Source: GM7GCV1 sp965222065
GTDB lineage: Bacteria > Pseudomonadota > Gammaproteobacteria > Pseudomonadales > GM7GCV1
Reading direction: 5' to 3'
Length of the DNA stretch: 64,000 nucleotides
Assembly (NCBI GenBank): GCA_965222065.1
Contig: OZ244933.1
Coordinates: forward strand, 372,001-436,000
The notes below the pieces were generated by a model, which saw only the letters and a list, made by a program, of their open reading frames with translations, was not told the DNA's origin and did no database searches. The translations under genes and the position numbers were made by a program. This document shows positions 26,193 through 34,121 of this stretch, one piece after another. Each line of letters begins with the position of its first letter. The stretch's first letter is position 1.

Positions 26193-27226
26193 ATTACCGA
26201 ACCAGAAAACTCCTTAGCTCGCGATTGAGACGCGCCCTTCGCTGGGAGTTCTGGCCTATGTGGGCCTTTTATCCACCGATCGTTGCCTGGATCCTTTTGT
26301 TGGGACTCAGGCACAGAAATCCGCTCCTTTTTACCCTGGCCAATCCGGGAATGGACTCAGGCGGACTGATCGATCTCAACAAATTTGCCAATCTGGACGC
26401 CATCCAGACGACTTATCCCGAATTCGTCGCCAGGACATTCAAGGTCACCCGACCTGAAGAATGCAGAAATCTCATGAATACAAATCAACTGGGGTACCCG
26501 ATCATCCTCAAACCAAACGCCGGGCAGCGTGGTATTGCCGTAGAAGTGGTCCGGGACGAGTCCCAACTGGTCGACTACTTCTCCCGACATGACGGTAAAA
26601 CCCTTCTTTTACAGGAATATATCGCCGGCATGGAATTCGGGGTGTTCTACATGCGCGAACCGGACCAGCCCACAGGACGTGTATTTTCCATAAACCAAAA
26701 GCTCTTTCCGGTGGCTGAAGGTAATGGGGTTGATACCCTGGAAACACTCATACTTAACCACCCACGCCTACACTACATGGCCGACTACCTTTTGGCGCTT
26801 CACCGGGAAAAGCTTCAAGATGTTCCTGCAAAGGATGAACTGGTTTCGCTTGTTGAAATCGGCAGTCACTGCCGGGGTTCCGTATTTACTGAAGCTTCGG
26901 AGCACATTACCCATGAGCTGCAAAAGCGTATGGACAGGCTCAGCAAAGCAATTCCGGGCTATTGTTTTGGCCGCTATGACCTGCGTGTTCCCTCCATCGA
27001 CGATCTGCGTCGCGGTGAAAACCTGAAAATCCTCGAAGCCAACGGCGTGAGCTCGGAATCCGCCAATATCTATGATCCTTCATACAGGCTTCTGGATGCC
27101 TACCGGATCATGTTCAAGCAATGGCAGACCGCCTTTCGCATTGGCGCCAAACACCGCGCACAGGGACACAAGCCGGCCTCTCTGCGACAGGTTCTTGATC
27201 TTTGGTCCCGGATTAACCGGGGGTAA
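26189..27226 (+). CDS. ATP-grasp ligase-like protein
   Basis: A 345-residue protein with an ATP-grasp core: GYPIILKPNAGQRGIAVEVV (about 101-120) holds the first nucleotide-binding lysine, LLLQEYIAGMEFGVFY the hinge, and YDLRVPSI followed by LKILEANGVSS the Mg-binding acidic and Asn residues. An N-terminal hydrophobic stretch (about 24-41) may be a membrane anchor. ATP-grasp enzymes join a carboxylate to an amine or thiol; the substrate is unknown. The start is GTG at 26189. It ends the DinB-NRDE-ATP-grasp operon. Confidence 0.85.
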   Translation: MNYRTRKLLSSRLRRALRWEFWPMWAFYPPIVAWILLLGLRHRNPLLFTLANPGMDSGGLIDLNKFANLDAIQTTYPEFVARTFKVTRPEECRNLMNTNQLGYPIILKPNAGQRGIAVEVVRDESQLVDYFSRHDGKTLLLQEYIAGMEFGVFYMREPDQPTGRVFSINQKLFPVAEGNGVDTLETLILNHPRLHYMADYLLALHREKLQDVPAKDELVSLVEIGSHCRGSVFTEASEHITHELQKRMDRLSKAIPGYCFGRYDLRVPSIDDLRRGENLKILEANGVSSESANIYDPSYRLLDAYRIMFKQWQTAFRIGAKHRAQGHKPASLRQVLDLWSRINRG

Positions 27227-27376
27227 TACAATCGGGAAGAATCAAAGGGAATATTCTAGAAACAATTTTGTCTTAGTAGACAGGCCACTTTTCTTTGAGG
27301 AAAGGCCCGCCGCTGGTATAGTTCGCCACCCAATTTCCACCCGTGGCACCAGTGAGACCAAGGGCCCAGAACCCAG

Positions 27377-29041
27377 ATGTATATATACGACAAGATTGAC
27401 CAACAAATTATTGAAGACCGCGTCAAGCAGTTTCGCGGTCAAACAGAACGCTATCTGAAAGGCGAGATCCGCGAAGAGGAATTTCTGCCGTTGCGTTTGC
27501 AAAACGGGCTATATATCCAGCGCCTGGCGCCAATGCTGCGCATCTGTATTCCCTACGGCATGCTGTCCAGTACACAGCTGCGAGCCCTGGCCGAAGTCAC
27601 ACGCAAATACGACAAGGGTTACGCGCACTTCACGACCCGTCAGAATATCCAGCTGAACTGGCCTGCCCTGGAAGATGTGCCCGACATTCTGGCCGACCTG
27701 GCCGAAGTACAGATGCACGCGGTTCAAACCAGCGGCAACTGTATCCGTAACTTCACTACCGACCAGTTTGCCGGTGTTGCGAGGGACGAACACCTGGATC
27801 CGCGTCCTTACTGTGAAATTATGCGCCAGTGGGCAACCTTCCATCCGGAGTTCGCCTTCCTGCCACGTAAATTTAAAATTGCCGTCTGCGGCTCCGAGAC
27901 GGATCGGGCGGCAGTTCGCTTTCATGATATCGGCCTGAATCTTATTAAAAACGAGGCTGGGGAAACCGGCTTCCAGGTACTGGTAGGCGGCGGACTTGGC
28001 CGTACACCTGTTATTGGCAGTGTTATTCGCGAATTTATTCCCGAAAAACATATCCTGACCTATCTGGATGCCATTCTGCGTGTCTACAACCTGCAGGGTA
28101 ACCGTGACAACAAGTTCAAGGCCCGTATCAAGATTCTTGTGCGCGCCCTTGGACCGGAAGAGTTTGCCCGCCGTGTCGAGAAAGAGTGGGAACACCTGAA
28201 AGATGGCCCGGCCACCCTGACCGATGAAGAAATCAGTCGCGCCAAGAGCTTCTTTACCGAACCGGATTATCAATCGTTCGATGCAGACAAGGCTGAAGCC
28301 GATTTGTCAGCCCAGGCGCAAGAAGACAAGGCGTTCGGCCGCTGGCTGGAACGCAATACTTCAGAGCACCGAGTGCCCGGTTATCGAGCCGTTACGCTGT
28401 CGCTGAAACCCGTTGGCGTGCCTCCCGGTGATGTGACCTCATCTCAACTGGATTCTATTGCCGACCTGGCCGACAAGTTTAGTTTTGGTGAAGCCCGCTC
28501 TACCCACGAACAAAATATCGTGCTGGCTGATGTGGCGACCAATCAACTGTACGAGCTCTGGAAAGAACTTAAGCCGCTCGGTTTTGCCACACCAACACTG
28601 GGCACCCTGCTGGACATGATCTGCTGTCCTGGTGGTGATTTTTGCTCACTGGCCAATGCCAAATCCATTCCTATCGCCGAAGCCATCCAGCGCAAGTTCG
28701 ATGACCTCGACTATGTCTACGACCTAGGCGAAATGGATTTGAACATCTCCGGCTGCATGAACGCTTGCGGACACCACCATATTGGCGATATAGGCATTCT
28801 CGGCGTCGACAAAAAAGGCGAAGAGTTTTACCAGGTACAAATTGGCGGCTGCCAGTCCAATAACGCACAACTGGCCAAAGTACTGGGACCCTCCTTTGAT
28901 CGCGAGGAAGTGCCTGGCGTGATTGAGAAAATTCTCAATGTTTACGTGGAAAACCGGATCGACGGGGAAAGTTTCAATGAAACCTACCACCGTCTTGGTC
29001 ATGACCACTTTAAGGAAGTTGTATATGCCAAAAATAATTAA
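27377..29041 (+). CDS. cysI: Siroheme-dependent nitrite/sulfite reductase
   Basis: Haemoprotein subunit of assimilatory sulfite (or nitrite) reductase, 554 residues, with the usual two-fold repeat. The 4Fe-4S/siroheme ligands are Cys417 and Cys423 (CCPGGDFC) and Cys460 and Cys464 (SGCMNACG). N-terminal YAHFTTRQNIQLNW and VQTSGNCIRN match the pseudomonad CysI-type enzyme paired with a DUF934 protein. The partner gene overlaps by 17 bases. Sulfite is the likely substrate because of this pairing, but nitrite cannot be excluded. Confidence 0.92.
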   Translation: MYIYDKIDQQIIEDRVKQFRGQTERYLKGEIREEEFLPLRLQNGLYIQRLAPMLRICIPYGMLSSTQLRALAEVTRKYDKGYAHFTTRQNIQLNWPALEDVPDILADLAEVQMHAVQTSGNCIRNFTTDQFAGVARDEHLDPRPYCEIMRQWATFHPEFAFLPRKFKIAVCGSETDRAAVRFHDIGLNLIKNEAGETGFQVLVGGGLGRTPVIGSVIREFIPEKHILTYLDAILRVYNLQGNRDNKFKARIKILVRALGPEEFARRVEKEWEHLKDGPATLTDEEISRAKSFFTEPDYQSFDADKAEADLSAQAQEDKAFGRWLERNTSEHRVPGYRAVTLSLKPVGVPPGDVTSSQLDSIADLADKFSFGEARSTHEQNIVLADVATNQLYELWKELKPLGFATPTLGTLLDMICCPGGDFCSLANAKSIPIAEAIQRKFDDLDYVYDLGEMDLNISGCMNACGHHHIGDIGILGVDKKGEEFYQVQIGGCQSNNAQLAKVLGPSFDREEVPGVIEKILNVYVENRIDGESFNETYHRLGHDHFKEVVYAKNN

Positions 29042-29516
29042 GAACTCGGCGGTTGTCGAAGACAACTGGAAGATGCCCGAGCTGGAAACGGACGACGCGC
29101 TTCCCGAAGGTCGGGTACTGGTATCACTGGAGTACTGGAACGCCAACCAGGCAAAAATTGCCGAGGCGGCTGATCGTACAGGACTGGTTCTGGAACCCAC
29201 AGAAACCCCGGACCTGATTGAAGGTGATATCAAGTCCATTCCGGTTATTGCGGTGAAATTCCCGATTTTTGCCGATGGCCGCGGGTTTTCCATTGGCCGC
29301 TTATTGCGTGAACGCTATGGCTATGAAGGTGAACTACGTGCCGTGGGCGCGCCCATTCGTGATCAGCTCACTTACCTGAGTCGTGTCGGTTTTAATGCCT
29401 TCGCCCTGGCCGAGCATTACGATCCGGAAGAAGCACTGCAGTCTCTCAAGGACTTTACCGAGAGCTATCAGGTGGCCGTTGATCAGCCTGTGCCCCTGTT
29501 TCGCAGGAGAGGCTAA
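29025..29516 (+). CDS. DUF934 family protein, sulfite reductase partner
   Basis: A 163-residue protein starting at ATG 29025 with AAGGAAG just upstream. FPIFADGRGFSIGRLLRERYGYEGELRA (quoted here in part: FADGRGFSIGRLL) and the YLSRVGFNAF segment are DUF934 hallmarks. The family is nearly always encoded next to this type of CysI and is thought to help sulfite reduction, perhaps as an electron-transfer or assembly factor; the mechanism is not established. The gene overlaps cysI by 17 bases and is followed by a strong hairpin. Confidence 0.9.
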   Translation: MPKIIKNSAVVEDNWKMPELETDDALPEGRVLVSLEYWNANQAKIAEAADRTGLVLEPTETPDLIEGDIKSIPVIAVKFPIFADGRGFSIGRLLRERYGYEGELRAVGAPIRDQLTYLSRVGFNAFALAEHYDPEEALQSLKDFTESYQVAVDQPVPLFRRRG

Positions 29517-29524
29517 TAATCCTG

Positions 29525-29560
29525 GGGGTCAGAGTAACTTTTTACTCTGACCCCGTTTTT
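29525..29560. repeat. REP-like palindrome, also a plausible terminator
   Basis: GGGGTCAGAGTAA (29525-29537) and TTACTCTGACCCC (29542-29554) form a perfect 13-bp stem with a CTTT loop, followed by GTTTTT. It begins 9 bases after the DUF934 stop, so it can act as an intrinsic terminator. From memory this exact stem sequence recurs as a REP-type element linked to RAYT transposases in many proteobacteria. The rest of the gap, 29561-29828, holds no gene I can support. Confidence 0.7.
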
Positions 29561-29828
29561 CCTTGCCAGCCTCCTTTAGGCACTGATGTAAAACATCAGG
29601 TACAAAACACAAAAAACCAAAAAAACACGCATAACCGTCATCCCGCTCTGGCAAAAGCTTCGTTATTCAAGCCCTGACAGAATCCCATCAACGTATCCGG
29701 TTTCAAAGAGTTTGCTGCTGCACGATACGTCATGGTGTTCAATATTGTGGTTTTCTCCCGGAAACTATGTGACGAAGTGGACAAAGCTTTCTATTGTGTT
29801 GTTAAAGCTTTCAACGTAAAAAGGACCC

Positions 29829-30986
29829 ATGCTTACCGAGTATTTTTTTCTGGTATTTACCGGGGCAGCAATTCTGGCCTGTCTGGCCATGTATGGCCGC
29901 CAGCCACTGATCATCACCTACATTGCACTCGGCGCGCTCATTGGCCCTTATGGATTTGGCTACATTCAAAACGTTGAACTGCTGAAAGGCGCCGCCGAAG
30001 TCGGCATTATTTTCTTGTTATTCCTGCTGGGGCTGGATATGCAGCCCTCGGCCCTTATCTCGGTTCTCAAAAAAGCCACCAATGTTACGCTCATCAGCTC
30101 GGCTTCATTTGCCCTGATTGGCGGTGTGTTTGCCTGGCTGTGGGGTTTTACACCTACCGAGTGCTTTGTGATTGGTGCGGCCATGATGTTTTCCAGCACC
30201 ATCATCGGTATCAAGCTGTTACCCACCACGGTGCTTCATCACCGCCACAGCGGTGAACTCATGGTCGGCCTGCTCCTGCTTCAGGACTTTCTGGCCATTT
30301 TTGTCCTGATTTTGTTGCTTAGTGGCCAAACGGGCCAAATTGACTACCTCACTCTGGGCAAAGCCGTCATTGCCGTCCCACTGCTGGCACTCGCTGCCTG
30401 GCAAGTCACCCAGCGGCTACTGTTGCCCATCATGGCCAAGTTTGACCGTATTCAGGAATTTACCTTCCTTGTCGCTATCGGCTGGTGCATGGGCATGGCC
30501 GAACTTGCTCACTATTTGGGACTATCACTGGAGATTGGTGCCTTTATTGCCGGTATTACCCTGGCTACCAGCCCAATTTCCCAATACATTGCCCTGAGCC
30601 TCAAGCCCTTGCGTGATTTCTTCCTGGTGGTGTTTTTCTTTGCGATCGGCGCCGGCTTTAACCTGGGGATGATCAGCGATATCTGGTTGCCTGCCCTCAT
30701 CCTGGCGGCGCTCATGCTTACCGTGAAACCTGTCGTCTTCACCTACCTGGTGCGCAATAAAAGCGACTCCGATGGCCTCGCCTGGGATATAGGTTTTCGC
30801 CTGGGCCAGATCAGCGAATTCTCCCTGCTGATCGTCTTCCTGGCGTTTGATACCGCGCTAATCAGCGAAAAAGCCTCCCTTCTTGTCCAGGCCACCGCCA
30901 TCATTACCTTCCTGGTGTCCAGCTATATTGTGGTGTTTAATTTTCCCAATCCTATTGCTGTTTCCGAAAAATTGAGAAGGGATTGA
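29829..30986 (+). CDS. CPA2-family cation:proton antiporter
   Basis: A 385-residue polytopic membrane protein of the monovalent cation:proton antiporter-2 family (KefB/RosB-like), with about 11-12 helices. Recognisable parts are PLIITYIALGALIGPYG, the LLFLLGLDM signature and LSLEIGAFIAGITLA. It ends directly after the membrane domain and lacks the C-terminal TrkA-N/RCK domain of KefB/KefC, so it would not be glutathione-gated in the same way. The transported ion (K+ or Na+) is not determined. It stands alone. Confidence 0.9.
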   Translation: MLTEYFFLVFTGAAILACLAMYGRQPLIITYIALGALIGPYGFGYIQNVELLKGAAEVGIIFLLFLLGLDMQPSALISVLKKATNVTLISSASFALIGGVFAWLWGFTPTECFVIGAAMMFSSTIIGIKLLPTTVLHHRHSGELMVGLLLLQDFLAIFVLILLLSGQTGQIDYLTLGKAVIAVPLLALAAWQVTQRLLLPIMAKFDRIQEFTFLVAIGWCMGMAELAHYLGLSLEIGAFIAGITLATSPISQYIALSLKPLRDFFLVVFFFAIGAGFNLGMISDIWLPALILAALMLTVKPVVFTYLVRNKSDSDGLAWDIGFRLGQISEFSLLIVFLAFDTALISEKASLLVQATAIITFLVSSYIVVFNFPNPIAVSEKLRRD

Positions 30987-31135
30987 AAATCCCCGTGTCG
31001 GTGGTTCGATTTCGTTCTTGTGCAGAGTTTAAAAAAAATTGATGAAAATTCATGGCATATCAATACCAGTCTGCTTGTCATCCCCCGGCAAAAAAACAAT
31101 ACTGCAAACCTGTATACAAGATCAGGAAACCAACG

Positions 31136-31729
31136 ATGAGAAACAGCCTGTTGAAGATTGGCATCGCTGTGGCAATGGGGCTTAGTGCCAATCTTGCCAA
31201 TGCACACTTTCAGTTGATTGCGCCGGAATCATGGATTGTTGAAGATGAGCTGGGCGATCCGCAAAAAATAGCGCCCTGTGGCGGCACACTGGCCGATGGT
31301 GGCACACGTACAGGTGCGGTCACTGAAGTCACCGGCGGACAGATGCTAAGGGTGGCTATCAACGAGACAATCTACCACCCAGGCCATTATCGGGTGTCGC
31401 TGGCCAAACGTATCAATTGGCTGCCAGCCGATACGCCAGCCAAAATGAAAGAAACCGAGAGCGGCCCCAGGTCAGATTCATTCCCGATCGAAGAGAACCC
31501 TCAGCCCCCAGTACTGGTCGACGGACTTTGGGAAAACTATGAACGTCGACTCGGCCCACAGGAAACGGAGGTTCGTATTCCCAACATCGAATGTGACGGC
31601 TGCTTTCTGCAGGTGGTTCAGTTTATGGCCAATCACCCCGGTTTTGCCGAGGGGGGCTTTACCTACCACCACTGCGCAGTGCTCAACATCACGCCGGATG
31701 AAAGCCTGCCAATAGACAAGGGTTGGTGA
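31136..31729 (+). CDS. SCE4755-type LPMO-like secreted protein
   Basis: ATG 31136 with AGGAAA upstream gives 197 residues. The signal peptide ends LANA, and the mature protein would start with His24 (HFQLIAPESW), the N-terminal residue needed for the copper histidine brace of lytic polysaccharide monooxygenases. A second candidate ligand lies in TIYHPGHYRVSLA. Four cysteines include the pair in ECDGCFLQVV. It resembles the SCE4755 family named as polysaccharide-monooxygenase-like; activity is unproven. It is convergent with a polygalacturonase gene, fitting a role in plant or algal polysaccharide attack. Confidence 0.78.
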   Translation: MRNSLLKIGIAVAMGLSANLANAHFQLIAPESWIVEDELGDPQKIAPCGGTLADGGTRTGAVTEVTGGQMLRVAINETIYHPGHYRVSLAKRINWLPADTPAKMKETESGPRSDSFPIEENPQPPVLVDGLWENYERRLGPQETEVRIPNIECDGCFLQVVQFMANHPGFAEGGFTYHHCAVLNITPDESLPIDKGW

Positions 31730-31766
31730 GGATATAGACTACTGCGACGAGCAGGCGTTTGGGCCA

Positions 31767-33173
31767 CTACAAAGATGACACCAATTCACCATTAACCGTC
31801 ACGTTGTCCAGTACCAGCCCCCGGGTATGGGTAACAATACTCGGGGCTGTCACGCCGTCAAAGTTGCAGTCTATAAGCTGGATATTCCTCACAGGCGCGC
31901 CGGGCAAACCCTGTGAGTCAATGACACGGCCAGCCTGCTTTACGTTTAATCGCTCAACTACCAGGTTGTTTAGCTCTGGAATAAATGGCCCGTCTGCCCC
32001 TTCTTCGTAATTAAAATCACAAGTGATGGCAGCATATGTGACCTGCCCGACGTCGATGTCACGCGCGTAGATATGTTCCACTTTGCCGCCACGCATGGCG
32101 TTGTTTTTAAAGCGGAGTGCATACCAGAGGTCCGAGCTGTCCATCTGGCAGTTTTCCGCAAAGACATGGTGCACACCTCCTGATATTTCACTACCTATCA
32201 CCACACCTCCATGCCCTGCCCTCATTTGGCAGCCGCTAATGACAATATTTTGGGAAGGTGTGGCCAGGCGACGGCCATCGGCATTTCGCCCGGATTTGAT
32301 CGCAATACAATCATCGCCGGTATCAAAGTAGCAGTTGTCGATGAGCATGCCGTCCACTGACTCCGGGTTACAGCCATCATTATTTGGGCCATACCCGGTC
32401 ACGGTCACTTCGCGCACAATGACATTCCGGCACAAAACCGGATGAATATTCCAAAATGGCGAGTCCTTCAGGTGAACGCCTTCCACCATGACATTCTGGC
32501 ATTCGTAGAATTCCATCAGACTGGGACGCAAATAATGCCCTTGTCCATATACCCGCTGCCCAACAGGCACGCCAGCTTCTGCCTGTGCAAATAAATTATC
32601 CCGGTCTTCATGCTGCCTGGGCATGCCTTCTGACCAGCCATACAGAGGCGAGCCACACCAGGACCACCAGTTTTCATCCGCGGCCTGGCCATGTAGTACA
32701 CCAGCACCTGTGACAGCAACATTCTGTGCGTTTCTGGCGTAGATCAGTGGAGAATAGTTATAGAGCTCCATGCCTTCATATCGACTAAACACCAACGGAT
32801 AATCCGCCGGGTCTGTGCTAAATAAAACAACGGCACCAGACTCGATATGCAGATCAATATTGGAATGAAGGTGAATGGGGCCTGTGAGATATTGCCCCGA
32901 TGGCACAACCACCCGGCCACCACCTGCGGCGGAGCAGGCGGCTATGGCATCGGCAAAGGCGTCAGAGTTCATGAACTCACCATCCCCAATAGCCCCGTAA
33001 TCCTTCACATTAAATACACGTCCGGGAATATTGGGCTCACTGATTGAGCTACGAATATCCGCAGCGCGTTGCCAGGGGTCGGTTTTTAAACCGCCGGGCA
33101 CCGGCAGGGCTGTACAGCCGCCAACCAGAAGGCTAAAACCAATAAAACTACGTCGGGAAATATTATGCGACAC
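31767..33173 (-). CDS. GH28 polygalacturonase-family lipoprotein
   Basis: A right-handed beta-helix glycoside hydrolase of 468 residues that should cleave galacturonosyl linkages of pectin or rhamnogalacturonan. All four GH28 motifs are visible in order: GPNNDGC, DTGDDCIAIKSG, AGHGGVVIGSE and ALRFKN. The N-terminus combines twin arginines (SRRSFIGFSLLVGGC) with a lipobox, so export may be by Tat with lipid anchoring in the envelope. The start is GTG with GGGGGC upstream. Next to GH78 and the LPMO-like gene it forms a pectin-degrading group. Confidence 0.93.
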   Translation of the reverse strand: MSHNISRRSFIGFSLLVGGCTALPVPGGLKTDPWQRAADIRSSISEPNIPGRVFNVKDYGAIGDGEFMNSDAFADAIAACSAAGGGRVVVPSGQYLTGPIHLHSNIDLHIESGAVVLFSTDPADYPLVFSRYEGMELYNYSPLIYARNAQNVAVTGAGVLHGQAADENWWSWCGSPLYGWSEGMPRQHEDRDNLFAQAEAGVPVGQRVYGQGHYLRPSLMEFYECQNVMVEGVHLKDSPFWNIHPVLCRNVIVREVTVTGYGPNNDGCNPESVDGMLIDNCYFDTGDDCIAIKSGRNADGRRLATPSQNIVISGCQMRAGHGGVVIGSEISGGVHHVFAENCQMDSSDLWYALRFKNNAMRGGKVEHIYARDIDVGQVTYAAITCDFNYEEGADGPFIPELNNLVVERLNVKQAGRVIDSQGLPGAPVRNIQLIDCNFDGVTAPSIVTHTRGLVLDNVTVNGELVSSL

Positions 33174-33256
33174 TGACGCCCCCTTTATTTTAAATGTTCT
33201 GGATCAGGGTCAAACAGACCAGCGCCGACGAAAAACTGCCGGCGAGACTTTGTTAT

Positions 33257-34036
33257 TTACTGAATTCTGGCCTTGAATCGTTGCAGCGCTTCCTGAATCT
33301 TCGCGGTATTCTCCGGCCCCATTCTCAGTAACTGCTTTTGCACCATATTGAGCGATTCAAGAGATTCATCCGCGTAGATATAGTTGGCTTCTGGTTGGAG
33401 GAGCTCGATCGGCCCTTCAATCACCGGCGCGGCAAGTGCCTGGTCAATGGCCCTGATCAATGTACCCCTGAAGCGGCCGGCAGGATAGCCCAGTTCCATA
33501 TAGGCTTCGTCAAGCAGCGGCTCGTAAAAACGGTAAAAAGCCACCAGCAGCCCGGTATCCAGCGACGCCATAAGATCGCCGTAGACGTTGTACCTGGAAT
33601 AACTATCCGGATCCAAATACAGCGTTCCTTCCTGCTCCAGGATCTGCAAATTGCCCAATGGCGCGCGTAAGGGGCTGTGCTGATAAACAAGATTGCCCCT
33701 GGCGGCATTATCCACCTGTAAAACCGCCTTGCGAATAAACTGCTCATCATTTAAGAGTCCAAGACGAACAGAGCTCAGCAACATGGAAAGGTGGTTAAAC
33801 AGAACCTCATCACTGCTGTCCAGTGGAGGCAGAGTTCCGCTTAGGTTGTAGGTCGCTGTCACTTCCGGGGATGGTGCTGGCAATTCCCTGGGTGGGGAGG
33901 TGCGCTCAATTTGCTGCGGACCGGATGAGGATTGGGTGGTGTCCGGGTCTGTCTCGGGATCCGATTTCATCCCGTAATAGGCAATCAACACCAGAACGAG
34001 AAAAACGACGATTCCAATAGCCAGTTTCTTATACAT
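33257..34036 (-). CDS. DUF3014 domain-containing membrane-anchored protein
   Basis: A 259-residue protein with one N-terminal membrane helix (about 5-23), a Pro/Ser/Thr-rich spacer to about residue 60, and a periplasmic domain of the DUF3014 type (RKAVLQVDNAARGNLVYQHSPLR, YNVYGDLMASLD, VAFYRFYEPLLDEAYMELGY). Function is unknown. It lies between the two glycosidase genes on the same strand but belongs to a general proteobacterial family, so a link to pectin use is not implied. Confidence 0.85.
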   Translation of the reverse strand: MYKKLAIGIVVFLVLVLIAYYGMKSDPETDPDTTQSSSGPQQIERTSPPRELPAPSPEVTATYNLSGTLPPLDSSDEVLFNHLSMLLSSVRLGLLNDEQFIRKAVLQVDNAARGNLVYQHSPLRAPLGNLQILEQEGTLYLDPDSYSRYNVYGDLMASLDTGLLVAFYRFYEPLLDEAYMELGYPAGRFRGTLIRAIDQALAAPVIEGPIELLQPEANYIYADESLESLNMVQKQLLRMGPENTAKIQEALQRFKARIQ

Positions 34037-34121
34037 ACCGCACCCAAAAACGTTTTCTGTGTGACTCGATTTTAGCTCCTTTGTTTCCCGGACTTCCAGA
34101 AACCTTTTACTGTCTTAAGGC

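Noticed and set aside
27249..27262. GAATATTC and TTCTAGAA overlapping palindromes before cysI
   Set aside because: Short, overlapping and not matching the 12-bp regulon site; probably chance.
29732..29977. 81-codon frame before the antiporter gene
   Set aside because: It overlaps the antiporter start out of frame and lacks a ribosome-binding site.
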